Both the position numbers and the translations under genes were made by a program. Source: Microstegium vimineum (taxonomy: Eukaryota > Streptophyta > Magnoliopsida > Poales > Poaceae). From it: a stretch of DNA of 64,000 nt. The DNA lies in contig CM039140.1 of NCBI GenBank assembly GCA_022036555.1, positions 2,020,574 to 2,084,573 of the forward strand. Reading direction: 5' to 3'. The notes below the pieces were generated by a model. It was not told where the DNA came from. It was given only the letters and a program-made list of their open reading frames with translations, and ran no database searches. Shown here in pieces: positions 33,859-46,336 of the stretch (positions are counted from its first letter, which is position 1; every line of letters starts with the position of its first letter).

Positions 33859-36800
33859 TGTGACAGAACCTCTTAAGATAGGGCCCACTTGTCAGGATTC
33901 ACCAACTTAATCCCAACAGATGATCCAAATCTTAATTAGTCCGTCAGGTGTTGCCACTTTGCAGCAGGTCATCCACCTCTTTCCGAACAGGATCGTCTCA
34001 TTACAATCATTGTAGAAGTAATACAAAAATTTTATATTACATCAAAGTAGCGGAAATTTAAAGTCATATTACACACCATAAGTTTTGAAACATAACATAA
34101 GTGTCATACTTTACTAATACATCAAGCTGCTGATAGAGGATAGACAAACAAATGAAGTACTCTTGCCCAAGAGTCAAGCAAAGACAGATTATTCTTCATC
34201 TTCATCTATGCTGACCACGGTCATGCAGCATGAAGCCACACAAACCGGATTGTGATCCTCATCTGCAACAGGGGTTAACAAACCCTGAGTACGGGAGTAC
34301 TCAACAAGACTTATCCGACAAAGAAAAGTATTTGGTGGACAAAACAGTATGCAAGTCATGGGATTCAAGGTGTGGTTGGCAAGAATCAAAGGTTTTGCAT
34401 AAATGAGCATTTATAAAAGAATTGAAATTCATTTATGTTATCCATAAGATTACTCAAGTATCGACCTAGATGTATGATCGATAACAAGGTAATCAACATC
34501 CCTGAAGGGATCCAACAAGTATCCAGTTTAAGTTTCATTAACTACGAAGAAGAAAACAGAGTTATGTTTCCATTTCCGAGGAACATGACGATTCGAACCG
34601 GTTTATCCCAGCTGGGGCTTCCCTATCACACGACATATACAGCCGCTTAAAGCACGCATATGACTACTTTTCCCTGGATCCTCCATCCGAGAACGGGGGC
34701 CCGCCACCCGAGAGCACAGTACGCCTCCATCCAGTTCCTCGAACTTGGAGGGTACACACTACTCTCGCCATTTCTCCACTCCCAGTGCGGGTTAACCGTC
34801 CTTTAGACTGGATTAGCCAGAGTCCAGCTTCCCCAAAGGTATATGATAAGTACTCCAAAGTCACAACCCTAGTCATGCATCAACGAACGGTCCCTAATGA
34901 CACAGGCAGAAAGAACCCGCTCACCAGACACCGCTGATGGCTCTTCAACACCGTGTCCGCCCGGTCCCGATTATTACTTCCAACAACAACATCCCTTTCT
35001 TAGAAAACATAATCATTTGCCGAAGCAATACGCTATGCGTAGGTGACCGGAAATCACCTACTATAAAAGTTCTAAGCATACTAAGCATTTTTGCGAAACT
35101 TTGCATCTTTAAACAAGTGTCAAGGTTAAAGGTACAACGAGAACAAGGATAAAGCTATGCATCAAGTAGGAATTTAATAAAGTACCGTAATGCAATAGTA
35201 TAAACATAAGTGTATTTAAAGCAATCATTTTAAATACAAGGAAATGTTTGGATGCACCGGGGCTTGCCTTGGTTGGAGGGATAAACGAACTCGGGCTCAG
35301 ATTCAAGAGAGAAAACCTCTTCACTAGAGGTATCCAACCCAACCAACGAACAATATACACGATATAATGACATGTTTTAGATGATGCTTGAATAGTAAAC
35401 ATGATGCTCAACACAAACAAACATGTTCTTAAGAGCTGATTAAAACAGATTACACCTTGAGTACAACTTCCCTTCATGAAGGAAAGCAAAACTAGGTTAT
35501 AAAGCAAATTAATTAAACCCTATTTATCTTGATTATCTAAGTTAATAATTACATCCAAAAGAACTGAACAAACAATATTACATCAAGCATGTCCAACTTG
35601 TGGTTGTCACTGGACAATGACCATTAGCATCAATTAATCCAAAATCACCCAAAGCCTAAAGTCATTAGAGTTTCTAAACATTTTATAATTAATTAAACAA
35701 ATAGCGATGTATAAAAGTTCATCCAAAACTTTCCAAACTTTTTGTACAACAAGGTAACAGTGTATAAAGCTTACACAAAAATTCCCTTTTGGAACAATAT
35801 ACAGAACATAAAAATTCATGGAAAACTCATTTTCTAATTACCTTGAGCATTTTTACAGAATTAAAAACATATTGAACATAGACATGTTATATTTTTCTTA
35901 AAAACTACACATCACAGAGAGCATACACAAAATTTTTACAGAATTTAAATATGCACAGATATAAACATACTAAAATAACAAAAGACATTACTGTGCAAAA
36001 CTGGAAAAAGGAAAAACCCTTCATATAACCCACTGACGGCTGGGTTCCGCCCGTCAGTGGCACAGACGCACGCAGCGGCGCCGACGACCACAAAACATGG
36101 CGGCGCATCGTCGTCGGTGACCAAACCGAACAGCTACCCCTCGAACCAGCTTCGGCTCTCCACCCCGAACCCAACGAGGTGCGCCACGACCAAAACAAAC
36201 CCTCAGAAACGCCTCATCGACGTCGACGGCGGCGACCGGAGCTCGACCACTCGTACGACGGCGAACACAGCCATGCGCCGGAGAAACTAGGCCTCGAAAA
36301 CGACTCAGGGGACAACCACGAGCAAAACGCCCAACAGAAACGAGACTAAAACCTACCCAGGTGACCTTGTCGACGACAATGGCGGCGACCCGAGCTCGAC
36401 CGCACATACGCCGGCGAACACAGGCCTCGATCGGCTCAACCAACAACCCCAGCATGCTTAGCGGCCCCCAAACAACGCGAAGCGCATGCAAAACGAACCC
36501 AGAGCTAAACGCAACATCCTCATCGACGGCCATGATGGTCGGCGGGGATCTGCGTGATGTGCGCCGGAGAAAACACGCACGCGCTCGAACAACCACCCCT
36601 CGAAACAGACTCAGGACGGCTAGACGAAGCTAGTGCAAGACTCGGATCAGAAGAAGATCAACTACAACGACCAGATGACGAACACACCGCCGCGCCGGCC
36701 ATGAACAGCGGCGACGCTTTAGGACAGAGCTCGAAGGCTCGATTCAAGGACAAACGAGGGTGCGGAGAGGTCGAGGATCTCACCCTGGTCACGAAGCGCT

Positions 36801-39800
36801 TGCAAGCGTGGCCGGAGATGAAGTAGAGACGACTGTCGACGGAGAACGTGCCGGTGGAGACGATGAACCGAGCGGCAACGAAGATGTTCCCGGAGCTATG
36901 GTCCACCATTTGCAAAACGGATAAGCTGACAAGGACCAGTGATGAACAAGGAGCAATAATGTCACACCCAATTTTAAGGATAAAATTGAATATAAATAAC
37001 TCATGTGTGCCCAGAGATCAATCACACATAAGCCGACAAATCTTTAAATAGTACCATCACTGAGTGCTTATTACATAACGAATAATATTTATTAAACATA
37101 ACAGCGGAAATAAAGATAACTCTCGCGACGAAGCTCCACTTCACAGGGAACGCCGACTGGTTGACCACTAGCCTAGTACTCCTCACGGTAGCCTTCATAG
37201 CCATATGAAGGGGTTGAGAAAGCAAGAGTGAGCACTTACATACTCAACAAGAGTAACATAGGGTTATGAAGCTCAAAAGGTTGACACTGTCTGTACTGCG
37301 GTAGCTTTTATCTTGGTCAAGTTTTACCAACACTTAACTTTAGTCATGCATAGCCCAATTGATAACCACATGGTAAAATTAATAAACACCATTAACAATT
37401 AAACAACAGGTTCATCTACACTGTGAGTTTTCCAGGCCGCTCGTAACCGTGAGCACGGCTATCATGATAGATTTACACTCTGCAGAGGTTATACACTTTA
37501 CACACAAGCCATGTTACCCATATGCCCGGGATCATGACTCCCAAAACACTTCCAAGGTGAGCGGGCAGGGAACACTATGAAGTCTTTCAAAAGTCTTCCT
37601 AACATGTTGCCAGACCCTACGGACCCAAGGGCAAGGGGTATGTAAAGCCTCTACTCGATGGTACCTTTCGAAGCGGTAACCACCCTAGAACATGCCCTAC
37701 AACCAGCTCGGCAATGGTGCCTTTCATGAACTGCCAACATGCTAGTACGAATCTTTATACTTGACTAAAGCCAGAGCCATTATAGCACTCGTGGTTGCAT
37801 TTAAGTCCCAGCTTTTGCCCTACAGTGGGGTCCTATTCCATGTTGCTATAAAAGCCAATTTTATCTCATTGTTGCATACATCATTAGTCAAGATTCATCT
37901 CAAGATCCATTATTGTAAAGCATAGCAAAGCTACCCATATGCATATAAACCCATGGTGACAAGGTACAAGGATAACAAAGCTATGGTATAGATCTAATAG
38001 GAATCAAATTAGACATATGCAATCATGACTAGATTGAATTATGGTGAATAGGTAACAAGGATGATCCCATGTTACACTTGCCTTGATCACAAAGCTCCTG
38101 GTGATCCTGATCTGCTGCAAAGAACTCTTGCTCACCGAAGATCTCACCGACTATACTCGATCAACATCACCACGCAATCATCCGAACAATCATACACGAG
38201 GCAATAAAGACATGATCAGAACATTACACCAAAACAATTAAAAAGATTATGAAAAGGGTTATAAAACAGATCTATACTTTACTACGATCACAAAGACACG
38301 AGAATCACGCTAATCGGATCTAAAACGAATAAGTTATAAATTAAATAAGATTTTGAAAAGGGCAAGATTAAAGCATTAGCAAATTAATTTTCTTTGATTT
38401 TCAAAAGTAATTAACATAGATGAAATCTATACTACTGGATAGAGCATAAAATTACGGATCTAACGCAACTTGAACGGATCGATTTGGATTTAAAACAAGC
38501 AAAATATAGGCATTTGAAATCAGTGGCAAAACTGTAAATAGGAATTTTCTTTTATTTTCGAATTAACTCAGAATTAAAAGAGAATACGTCTTCCGAGGGG
38601 GAAAGCGTAGAGATGAAACCCGCCTTCTGGACTGCGGGTTGAGAGGAGGAAAAGAGCAGGGCTCTTTAGCATATTTGCCACGCGAAGGGGTACGGGCTAA
38701 TCTGGTGCGTTGGATTAGAGATGGATGGATCAGATTAGATCTAGGGAGGGAGAGGGCGGTTCCCTCACCGGCGCAGGGCGGCGCACGGCGGGGCGCCATG
38801 GCCGACGGCCGGCGCACGGCGGCGCGAGGTCGATCGGGCGCTGTAGTGTCCGGTTTCCAAATCCGAGCACACGGGGAGATCGAGGATGCAAAGGCGAACT
38901 CGCCTAGGGCAACGGCGAGCCTCGGGATGGCCCGAGGGTGGCCGGCGGCGTAGAGCAGCGGCGGCGATGCTCTGCAATGGCGGCGCGAGGCGGTTAGGGA
39001 CTCGGGTGCCCTAATCCGACCGGGAAAAAGCTCGGGGAGCAAGAGGGTGGCACGACGAACCCATCCAGGGCCACCGCAGGGCTCGGGGGCGGACAGTTAA
39101 CGCCGATGGTGGTGGACCGCGGCGGCGGATGCCCTTCGCATGACGGCGAGGCCCAACAGAGCACACCCGAGGGCGAAAAGAGAGGGAGGAGGCGTTCTGC
39201 AATTACGCGAAGGCGAAGCGCGGCTCGGGGAAGAGCTTGCGGCGTCCGACAGCGCAGAACGGTGGTTCGACGGTGGAGCAGAGCGGCGGCAACGGCGGCA
39301 CTGCTTCTGTGCGTGCGAGGCGGTGCGAGGCGATGGGAACCGATGGCGCGGGGGCGACGCTATTTAAAGGATACCAGGGAAGAGTCTGACGCGGAGGGGA
39401 GCGCGGACGCGGGATGGACGCGGCGCGGCGCGACGTCGCGGCGGAGTCCGGGACGGACACGGGAAGGAGAGGGGAGGAGCTGACAGGCGGGGCCGCTTCG
39501 TCAGTGAAAGACAGAGAGAGAGGAGAGCGGCGCTGACAGGCGGGTCCCGGGTGTCAGGGAGAGAAAGAGAGAGAGAAGGGAGGCGCCGACACGCGGGCCC
39601 GAGGTGGCAGTGGGAGAGAGGGAGAGGAGAGGCGCGGTGAGCTGGGCTGCGGCCGAGTGGGCCGGCCCAGTGAGGAGGGAAGAAGGGAGAGGGGGAGAAG
39701 CAGGCCGCGGGCTGGGCTCTCGGGCCAGAAAGAGAGAGGTGAGGTTTTTTTTCCTTTTTTTTCTTTTTATTTCCTTTTTCAATTTTGCAAAAATATTTTG

Positions 39801-41009
39801 AAACTGGATTTGAAAACTATTTTCTAGGGTTTTGCAAATTCCAACAATCACAAGAAAAAGATGCAGGGGCATGAGATGCATCACCACAGGTTGGACCTAA
39901 CATGGTATTAGTTTTAATTTTATTTATTTAATTCTATGCTTCACAAAAATACTTAAATTAAATCAAATTAAACTCAAATTCAAATCTACTTTACTATTCA
40001 AATTTTAGGGTGTTACAAAGAAACACAAGATGAAAAAGCAATGTGGCTCCTGTGTAGCCCGGTCGAAGGCTGACTAGAGCGGCGGCGCTCTCGCCGGAGC
40101 CGAGGAAGAAACGGTCGCGCCGGGCAAACAAGGTCTCGGCGACTTCAACTAACTTGACCCAAGGATGTGCGAGGTTCAAGCGAAGACAATGGCAGTGGAT
40201 TGAGTGGTTGGCAGTGGCTAATGAGCTCGGACGAGCTCGTCGATGATGGTGGAGCGCTCGGCGGAGCAGAGCAGAACGATGGCGCGACGTGAAAAGGGAG
40301 GCAGGAGTGGACGGTGTCCCGTTTTGAAGACGGCAACGGTTCCGCGATGTCGCCACGCACACGACAAGACGTGAGTCAAGGCCATGAGTCGCACGGTGGC
40401 GTCGACAGGTGGCCAGCCAGGTGTCGGCGTCGAGTTCGCCGTCGCCATGCAACTGTTTGATGAAAAGTTTGAAATGCCCCTGTGACTATTTTGCAAATTT
40501 CTCAAGCTTCCAGGGGTTTTCATGAAGAACTTTGAATACGAAAGTTGCTCAAAATTTCATGATCTACAACTTTGTCAATACTCACATTTTCAAAATCAGC
40601 CTAGAAATGAAAATGCATTTTTGAAATTTGAAAACCTTTTAAAAAGGATTTGCCCCCTCTTCAATTACTTTTAAAAACACGAACAACACTTGAAAAACTG
40701 TAAACACAGCAAAAGCAAAACAAACAGAGCTCTACAACTTTGCTTAAACAACCATATGCCAATTCTTTATAGATTTTGAAAATCATGTTTAGGGTTTAAT
40801 CCACCCCCTTTGGGAATTAGGGTTTGGATTCCAATTTAAATTTGAGAATTTGAAAAGATGACCTGCATTCAAAACAATTGATCAAACATAAGCAAGTAAA
40901 CTCATTTTAGTTCAATGCATATCCAGGTTTTCAAACAATTGAATGATGCTTAATGCATATGATGACATGATCAGTTTTTAATTAAGTGATTAACACCAGG
41001 GGTGTTACA
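33859..41009. mobile_element. Solo LTR B, nested in solo LTR A
   Basis: It begins TGTGACAGAACC and ends GGGGTGTTACA, with perfect GAGTG duplications at 33854-33858 and 41010-41014. Without insert C it is about 4.09 kb, long for an LTR but within the range of grass gypsy families. No gag/pol is recognisable. Around 36031-36060 a 10-bp perfect inverted repeat (CCACTGACGG / CCGTCAGTGG) could form a hairpin. The minus strand begins TGTAACACCCC, a common gypsy LTR start, so it may lie on the minus strand; orientation is left open. Confidence 0.88.
36960..40017. mobile_element. Solo LTR C, nested in solo LTR B
   Basis: 3058 bp, beginning TGTCACACCCAATTTTAAGG and ending TTTTAGGGTGTTACA, flanked by AATAA (36955-36959) and AAGAA (40018-40022), a target duplication with one mismatch. 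The interior has an A/T-rich first part and a GC-rich stretch (38580-39740) but no domain. Open frames on both strands in the GC-rich part follow from composition. The minus strand begins TGTAACACCC, as B does, suggesting related families. It is the innermost and therefore youngest insertion of this stack. Confidence 0.83.
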
Positions 41010-41701
41010 GAGTGGCGCGGTAAGAAGAAGTGAAAATACTTTGAAAATGATTGTGAAAATGCTAACACACATGCACAAGGTGGTGATCACATTTGTGTTG
41101 GCACATGAGAAAGCAAGGAAGAAGTTGGAAGAAGTTTGGTGCTATTTTGGTAGAGAAAGGCAGTCCGGACGCTAGGGTTGTGCTGTCCGGACTAAGGCGT
41201 GAGAGTCCGGAAGCAAACCCTAGGGAGGCTGATCTGTGGCAGGTGCACCGGACGCTGTTCTGCGTCCAGACGGTGGAGTCCGAACAGCGTCCGGAGCGTT
41301 CTGCGCTCTCTGTTGGTTCTGTGTGCCTTGATCCGGACGGTGGTGTTAGTCCGGACTGGAAGCCGGACATGCGTTCGGAGAGGATGAAGTGAAGCTGGTG
41401 CTCTCGGGTCTCTGGAATTTATTTTCGGACGCTCGAGGTGTCGGATCCGGACCCGTGCTACAGTCGCGTCCGGAGACGCGTGGCGCACAGCGGCAAAGGC
41501 GCGAAAGGAGCCGTTTGAATCGGCAGGCGACCGGACGCAGGCGCGTTGGTCCGGACGGAGCGTCGCACGCGTCCGGAGGCCGCGTCCGGAGTGGCAAACA
41601 GAGGGCTTGGCGCTCGGTGGTGAAGGGGTCCGGACGCTCCTTTTAGTCCGGACCCCCTGTGAAAAATGCGTCCGGAGGAACGGCTAGTTTCTTCCCCACT
41701 C

Positions 41702-41710
41702 TATAAATAG
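41702..41710 (+). promoter_or_regulatory. TATA-like box of LTR A
   Basis: TATAAATAG directly follows the cluster of TCCGGA motifs and precedes a leader-like stretch, as expected for the U3/R border of an LTR promoter. Function is inferred from position only. Confidence 0.6.
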
Positions 41711-42766
41711 AAGTGGTGGCCGGCCAAGGCTTGTTGCTGAGCACCCTAGGGCCTTTGTGGCTTGTGTTGGTGTGCTTGGATAGCCCTCTAACTCACATAC
41801 ACATGATAGTGATCATCCGATTGTGTGAGAGAGTGATCTCTAGTGCGTTGCTTTGAGAGATAGCTTCGTGTGACACTAGGTGATCGTGTTGCAAGCCGCT
41901 GGTGCTTGTTACTCTTGGAGGTTGCCACCTCCTAGATGGCTGGGTGGCTTGAGGCTCCGTCGAAGCGCGCAAAAAGATTGTGCGGCGCTCCGGAGAAGAG
42001 CTTGTGAGGGGTGTTGTGCTCGCCCTGCGAGAGATCGCGAAGAGCAACTTTAGTTGAGCGTGTCGTTGAGTGCCCTCATCTTGTGTTGGTTGTGCGGCAC
42101 CTGATTGTGGGTTTGGCGTGTGATGCCAATTAGCGCGTGAACCTCCAAGTGAGTGAGCCGACACAACGGGGACTAGCTTGGTGGCGACCAAGTGAACCTC
42201 GGGAGAAAAATCACCGTGTCAACCTCTTGTACATCTTCTCGGTGGTTTGCTTTCTCCGATTCACTAGATTACATTACTTCTTCATATCTTGTGCTAGTGT
42301 TTGTTAGTTGCTCTTGTAACTAGATTTGCTTGTGTAGCTTGTCTAGTTCTTGAGTGGATAATTGACTTGTGTATCCTTGTTAGTCACATTGCTTAGTTTG
42401 TGTAGCTAAGTAAGTTGAGCTCTCTAGTTGGCTTGTGTAGTCTTGCTAGAGAGCATTGCTAGTGAGCTTAGGTGCTTTGTGCTTTGCTTACTAATATGTG
42501 TAGGAGCTCCCGGTGTGTTTAGAGTACTAGTTGCTTAGGTTTGTGTGACCTTGCAACCTAGACTTGTTTAGGAGAGCTTCCTAGCTTGGCACCTTAGTAA
42601 TCCCAATTAGTATAATTTGCTAGGTGCTAAAGTTATAGATAGAGGGGTATAGTCTTGGCTAGACCGATAGTTTTAATTCCGCATTTGTTTCGGTTAGCCG
42701 TTGCGCTTAAGTTTTTAGAAAAGACTATTCACCCCCTCTAGTCCGCCATCTCGACCCTACAACCTG

Positions 42767-43181
42767 TTCCTGCCCCTCCAAGCTTTAAATAACCATCAAA
42801 GTACATCTTCCAATGGTCCCGTATTGGCTCGGGTTCTTTTTGTGCAATTTCCGTCCATTCTGCAATGAAGTCGGGTAGTATCTGCGACTTGATTGTTGTC
42901 CTTGGTTTGAAGTCCAAGTTTAGAGATCCGAGTTCCACTGCCCATTTTGATATTCGGCCCGTGGCATCTTTGTTTCTGAGTATGTCTTGTAGCGGAAAGT
43001 TGGTTGATACTGTTACTTTGTGTTCGTGGAAATAATGCCTCAACTTTCTTGATGATATGAGTACTGCATATAGTAGTTTCTGTACGTGTGGGTATTTGAC
43101 TTTCGATTCCGTGAGTACTTCGCTGATGTAGTATACTGGTCTTTGCACTTTGTAGATATGTCCGGGTTCTTCTCTTTCCAC
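42767..43181 (-). pseudogene. End of reverse transcriptase connection and RNase H N-terminal portion
   Basis: A minus-strand frame reads QRPVYYISEVLTESKVKYPH, KLRHYFHEHKVTV and LPDFIAEWTE, the usual RT-RNase H connection, followed by MYFDGYLKLGGAGTG, which carries the first catalytic Asp of RNase H. It is truncated by solo LTR A. A frame change separates it from the RT segment to its right, near the T-run at 43204-43210. Confidence 0.88.
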
Positions 43182-43514
43182 GATGATTGCTGCACTTACT
43201 ACGTTTTTTTGTTGTTGTGATGTATAGCGTCATGTCTTCTTATTTCTTGGCGGTGTCATTATTGGAGATGATGATAAGTATTCTTTCAATTTGATGAAAG
43301 CCTGATTTGCTTCCTCTGTCCATTCAAAGTTTTCTCTTCTCTTTAGGAGTTTGAAGAAGGGTAGTCCTTTTTCTCCCAATTTTGATATGAATATGTTGAG
43401 AGCTGCCATGCATCCTGTTAGCTTTTGTATGTCTTTGACCTTTTTGGGTGGCTTCATATCCATTATTGCTTTAACTTGTTTGGTTCTAGCTTCAATTCCT
43501 CTGTTGCTGACTAG
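43182..43514 (-). pseudogene. Reverse transcriptase, C-terminal part
   Basis: The minus frame reads LVSNRGIEA, KKVKDIQKLTGCMAALNIFI and WTEEANQAFIKLKEYL, the thumb and start of the connection domain of gypsy RT. The segment begins directly at the edge of solo LTR D, whose insertion duplicated GAAAC (plus strand) inside the Gly-Phe-Leu-Val-Ser motif. A frame change lies near its left end. Confidence 0.88.
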
Positions 43515-43519
43515 GAAAC

Positions 43520-45021
43520 TAAAGAATCATGGCCCTAGTGGTTTCGGTGATTAACGACAATTGGCGATTATTATGGCTAATGTGTGTTTTGCAGAGGCTA
43601 TGCGTAGCTTAGCCATAGTGATCAACATGAATGGGAATCAATGGTTATCACTTAGCCCCCAAGATGGATATCGTTTCGGATTTCAAAGAGACACGATGAA
43701 AACCCTAGAATGGTAGGCTAAGTGCCATAAGGAGATGAAGGGCACTTAGAAATAGATAGGGCTTCTATTTGATCTTTGATCGTACTATTAAGAGGGTTGA
43801 GACTAGTAGCTTGACTTAGGAGAGCTTCATGACTTAGGTGTGGTGCACACTTGACATCCTTAGCTCTAAGCAAGCCTATGGTGACCGTAAGATAACCTAG
43901 AACAACTTCCATATTCATCGCGACGAAAACCGAAGTTGAGAGAGCCAGTTTCTGGGCGTCAGACGGTTAGGCAAGAGGCGCCGGACGCTGGCGTCAGCAT
44001 GACGCAGCGTCCGTCGAGCCAGCAGAGAGCTCCAGAAATGTTCATTTTGCGACGGACGCGTCTGTCGCATGGGCGTCGGACGCTGTGGAGCGTCCGGGAA
44101 TATTTTCCCAGAAACCCGAGAGCAGCTAGTTTGCGCCGGACGCTGAGGCGCAGCGTCCGTCGCAAAGCGTCGGAGCGTCCGGCACCTACTGACGTGCACT
44201 GTAACTAGCCGTTGGGGCAAGCGATGGAGCGTCTGTCGCCTAGCGACGGAGCGTCCGTCGCCAACTTAAACACAGAGCGTTTTTCAGCTCGAGGCAGTTT
44301 TGTGTGTGGGCTATTTATAGCCCCACCCTTTCTCTCCCACCTTGCCTTTTGCTCTTTTGGTTTGCTGGTTGCTTTGAGAAGGTTGGGAAGAGAGCAAGAG
44401 CCCTAGAGAGAGAGTGATTTGCGAATCCATCCATCTTTCTCTCCTCTAGTTCATCCAAGATTTCCAGTGTGCATCCACTCTAGTTGTGAAGCTTAAGTGA
44501 GTCAAGTGAAGATCAAAGCTTGTTACTCTTGGTGATCGACATCACCTAGAGGGTCCGGTGGTGCTTGGGAGGAAGGTGATCGTCGGAGGATTGTCGGCGG
44601 CCCTTCTCCATCGACTTGTGATCGGTTGTGGGCGGTTCACCGAGCCGGAGTGGCAAAGAACCAGCCCGTAGAGAGCACTCTACCCTTGCGCGGGTAGAGG
44701 GGGAGCAATACCCTTGCGCGGGGGCTCCAACGAGGACTAGGGGGGAGTGTTGACTCCTCGACACCTCGACAAAACGTCATTGTGTCAAACTTTCTATCCC
44801 TAGCTCTTTCATACTACATTACATTCCGCACTTGTTCTTCATTTCATACTAGAATTGTGTAGGGTGTTTTTGCTTTCTTTGTCTTGCTATCGCTTTCATA
44901 GTCTAAGGCACACAAATTGTTAGGCACGGGGTGATTGGCACTTGATAAGATTTCATATTTGCTTTAGAAATTTGAAATAAGCCCAATTCACCCCCCCTTC
45001 TTGGGCATCTTGATCCTTTCA
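43520..45021 (+). mobile_element. Solo LTR D, copy 2, inserted in reverse transcriptase
   Basis: 1502 bp, flanked by perfect GAAAC duplications at 43515-43519 and 45022-45026. It begins TAAAGAATCATGG and ends GCATCTTGATCCTTTCA; the first dinucleotide is TA where copy 1 has the canonical complement of CA, a point mutation. It matches 4821-6368 in the opposite direction along its length. A TATA-like CTATTTATAG lies at 44311-44320 after a stretch dense in GGACGCT / AGCGTCC motifs (43970-44270). No coding region, so a solo LTR. Start and end motifs are distantly like those of LTR A. Confidence 0.92.
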
Positions 45022-45026
45022 GAAAC

Positions 45027-45693
45027 CGAGTAGTTGTCCTGATGGTACACCAAACATGCATTTTGTTGGATTGAGCTTCCACTTCCATGCTTTTAGATTC
45101 TTGAAGGTCTCTTCTAAGTCTTCCAGCAGTGATTCAGGTTCTTTTGTTTTGACTACTACGTCGTCGATGTATGCTTCAGCGTTTCTTCAAATTTGATCTC
45201 CTAGGCAAGTTTGTATTACTCTTTGATATGTTGCTCTTGCATTTTTCAATCCGAACGACATTGACTTGTAATAATATGCCCCGAAAGGTGTTATAAAAGA
45301 TGTTTTGCTTTGATCTTCCTCTCTTAATGATATTTGATGGTATCCTGAGTAGCAGTCGAGAAATGATAGTAGCGATGATCTTGCTATTGAGTCTATGACT
45401 TGATCAATTCTTGGTGGCCCATATGGGTCCTTTGAACAGTGTTTGTTGAGGTCTGTGTAGTCCACACACATACGCCATTCTTTTGAGTTCTTCTTCTCCA
45501 CCAAAACTGGATTAGCCAACCAATCCAGGTTGATTATTTCTCTGATGAACCCTGCTGCCAGTAATTTTGTAATTTCCTTTTTGATTGCTGCTTTCCTGTC
45601 TAGTGCAAATCTGCGTAGCTTTTGTTTTATTGGTCTTGAACCTTTATTTGTGTCAATTTTGTGCTCAGCCAACTCCTTTGGGACTCCTGGCAT
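45027..45693 (-). pseudogene. Reverse transcriptase, N-terminal and palm parts
   Basis: The minus frame shows the RT hallmarks in order: AAGFIREI, WLANPVLVEKKN, WRMCVDYTDLNK, FLDCYSGYHQI and FGLKNARATYQR. After an in-frame TGA at about 45187, where a Gly codon is usual, the frame continues to AYIDDVVVKT (the YxDD active site) and WKLNPTKCMFGV. It then meets solo LTR D. The nonsense codon and the LTR make it inactive. Confidence 0.9.
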
Positions 45694-46336
45694 ATCTGCT
45701 GGCTTCCATGCAAATATGTCTTTGTTATCCCTTAGAAAGTTGGTGAGCGCGAGTTTCTATTTAGGATCCAAACTCACGCTGATTGCAGTTTTTTCTGGAT
45801 CTCCAGTTAATAGATCAATCGTCTTTGTGGCTGCTTCTTTAGGAGGTGTGAAGGTGCTTGGCTTCTTTGTCGGTATTTGGATTTCATCCGGGTTCATTTT
45901 CTCAACTTTCTTCGCAATGTCTTCTTTTTCCTGGTAGTCTTATAGTTTTTCTAATATTTGTACGGCTTGTACATCACAATCGTATGCTCTCTTTAGATCT
46001 CCTTTTAATGAAATAACTCCTTTTGTTGTCGGCATCTTGAGTAGTAGATACGGGTAGTGAGGTATTGCCATGTATCTTGTTAATGCTGGTCTTCCAAGGA
46101 TTGCATGATAACATGATTCGAAGTTGGCTACTTCGAATTTGATGAACTCGGTCTGATATTTGTCATTGGGGTTCTTGATAATTCCCCTCTGCTTTCTTGG
46201 TATCCTTCCCTGATCCTTCTATTCTTTGTTCTGAGTTGTTTGCTCGTGTATCCTCTTTCTTTGTGAATCTTCGTTGGAATACATCACATTCAACTAGCTT
46301 GTGGCTTGCGTTAGGATGTATGTAGCAGGGTAGGTC
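45694..46336 (-). pseudogene. Zinc-knuckle / protease region, degenerate
   Basis: On the minus strand a Cys-His motif (CYIHPNASHKLVEC) lies at about 46335-46290, in the place of the gag zinc knuckle. Next comes a stretch with FEVANFESCYHAILGRPALT, the conserved segment that follows plant gypsy protease, then RYMAIPHYPYLLLKMPTTKG. Several stop codons interrupt it. The protease catalytic DSG/DTG itself was not located with confidence. Confidence 0.7.

Larger units (their letters stand above)
33303..42761 (+). mobile_element. Solo LTR A, inserted in RNase H of the gypsy element
   Basis: It begins TGAGAGTTCCTTTGTG and ends CATCTCGACCCTACA; ACCTG lies outside at 33298-33302 and 42762-42766. Once insert B is removed it is about 2.30 kb and contains no retroviral-like coding sequence, so it is a solo LTR. 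Orientation is taken from a TATAAATAG at 41702-41710 about 1 kb before the 3' end and from the CACCCCCTCTAG..CCATC ending shared with family D. The 41160-41672 stretch upstream of the TATA box is crowded with the palindrome TCCGGA. It lies opposite to the outer element. Confidence 0.92.

Noticed and set aside
33361..33888. Candidate genes in 33.3-33.9 kb
   Set aside because: Sequence belongs to the 5' part of solo LTR A, bounded by a clear target duplication; the frames have no domain.
36031..36060. Possible terminator or microRNA hairpin (10-bp perfect stem)
   Set aside because: Too short for a microRNA precursor, and it lies inside solo LTR B; kept only as a note on that element.
38563..39483. 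Long overlapping frames on both strands inside solo LTR C
   Set aside because: Located in the GC-rich half of an LTR bounded by TG..CA and a target duplication; no domain.
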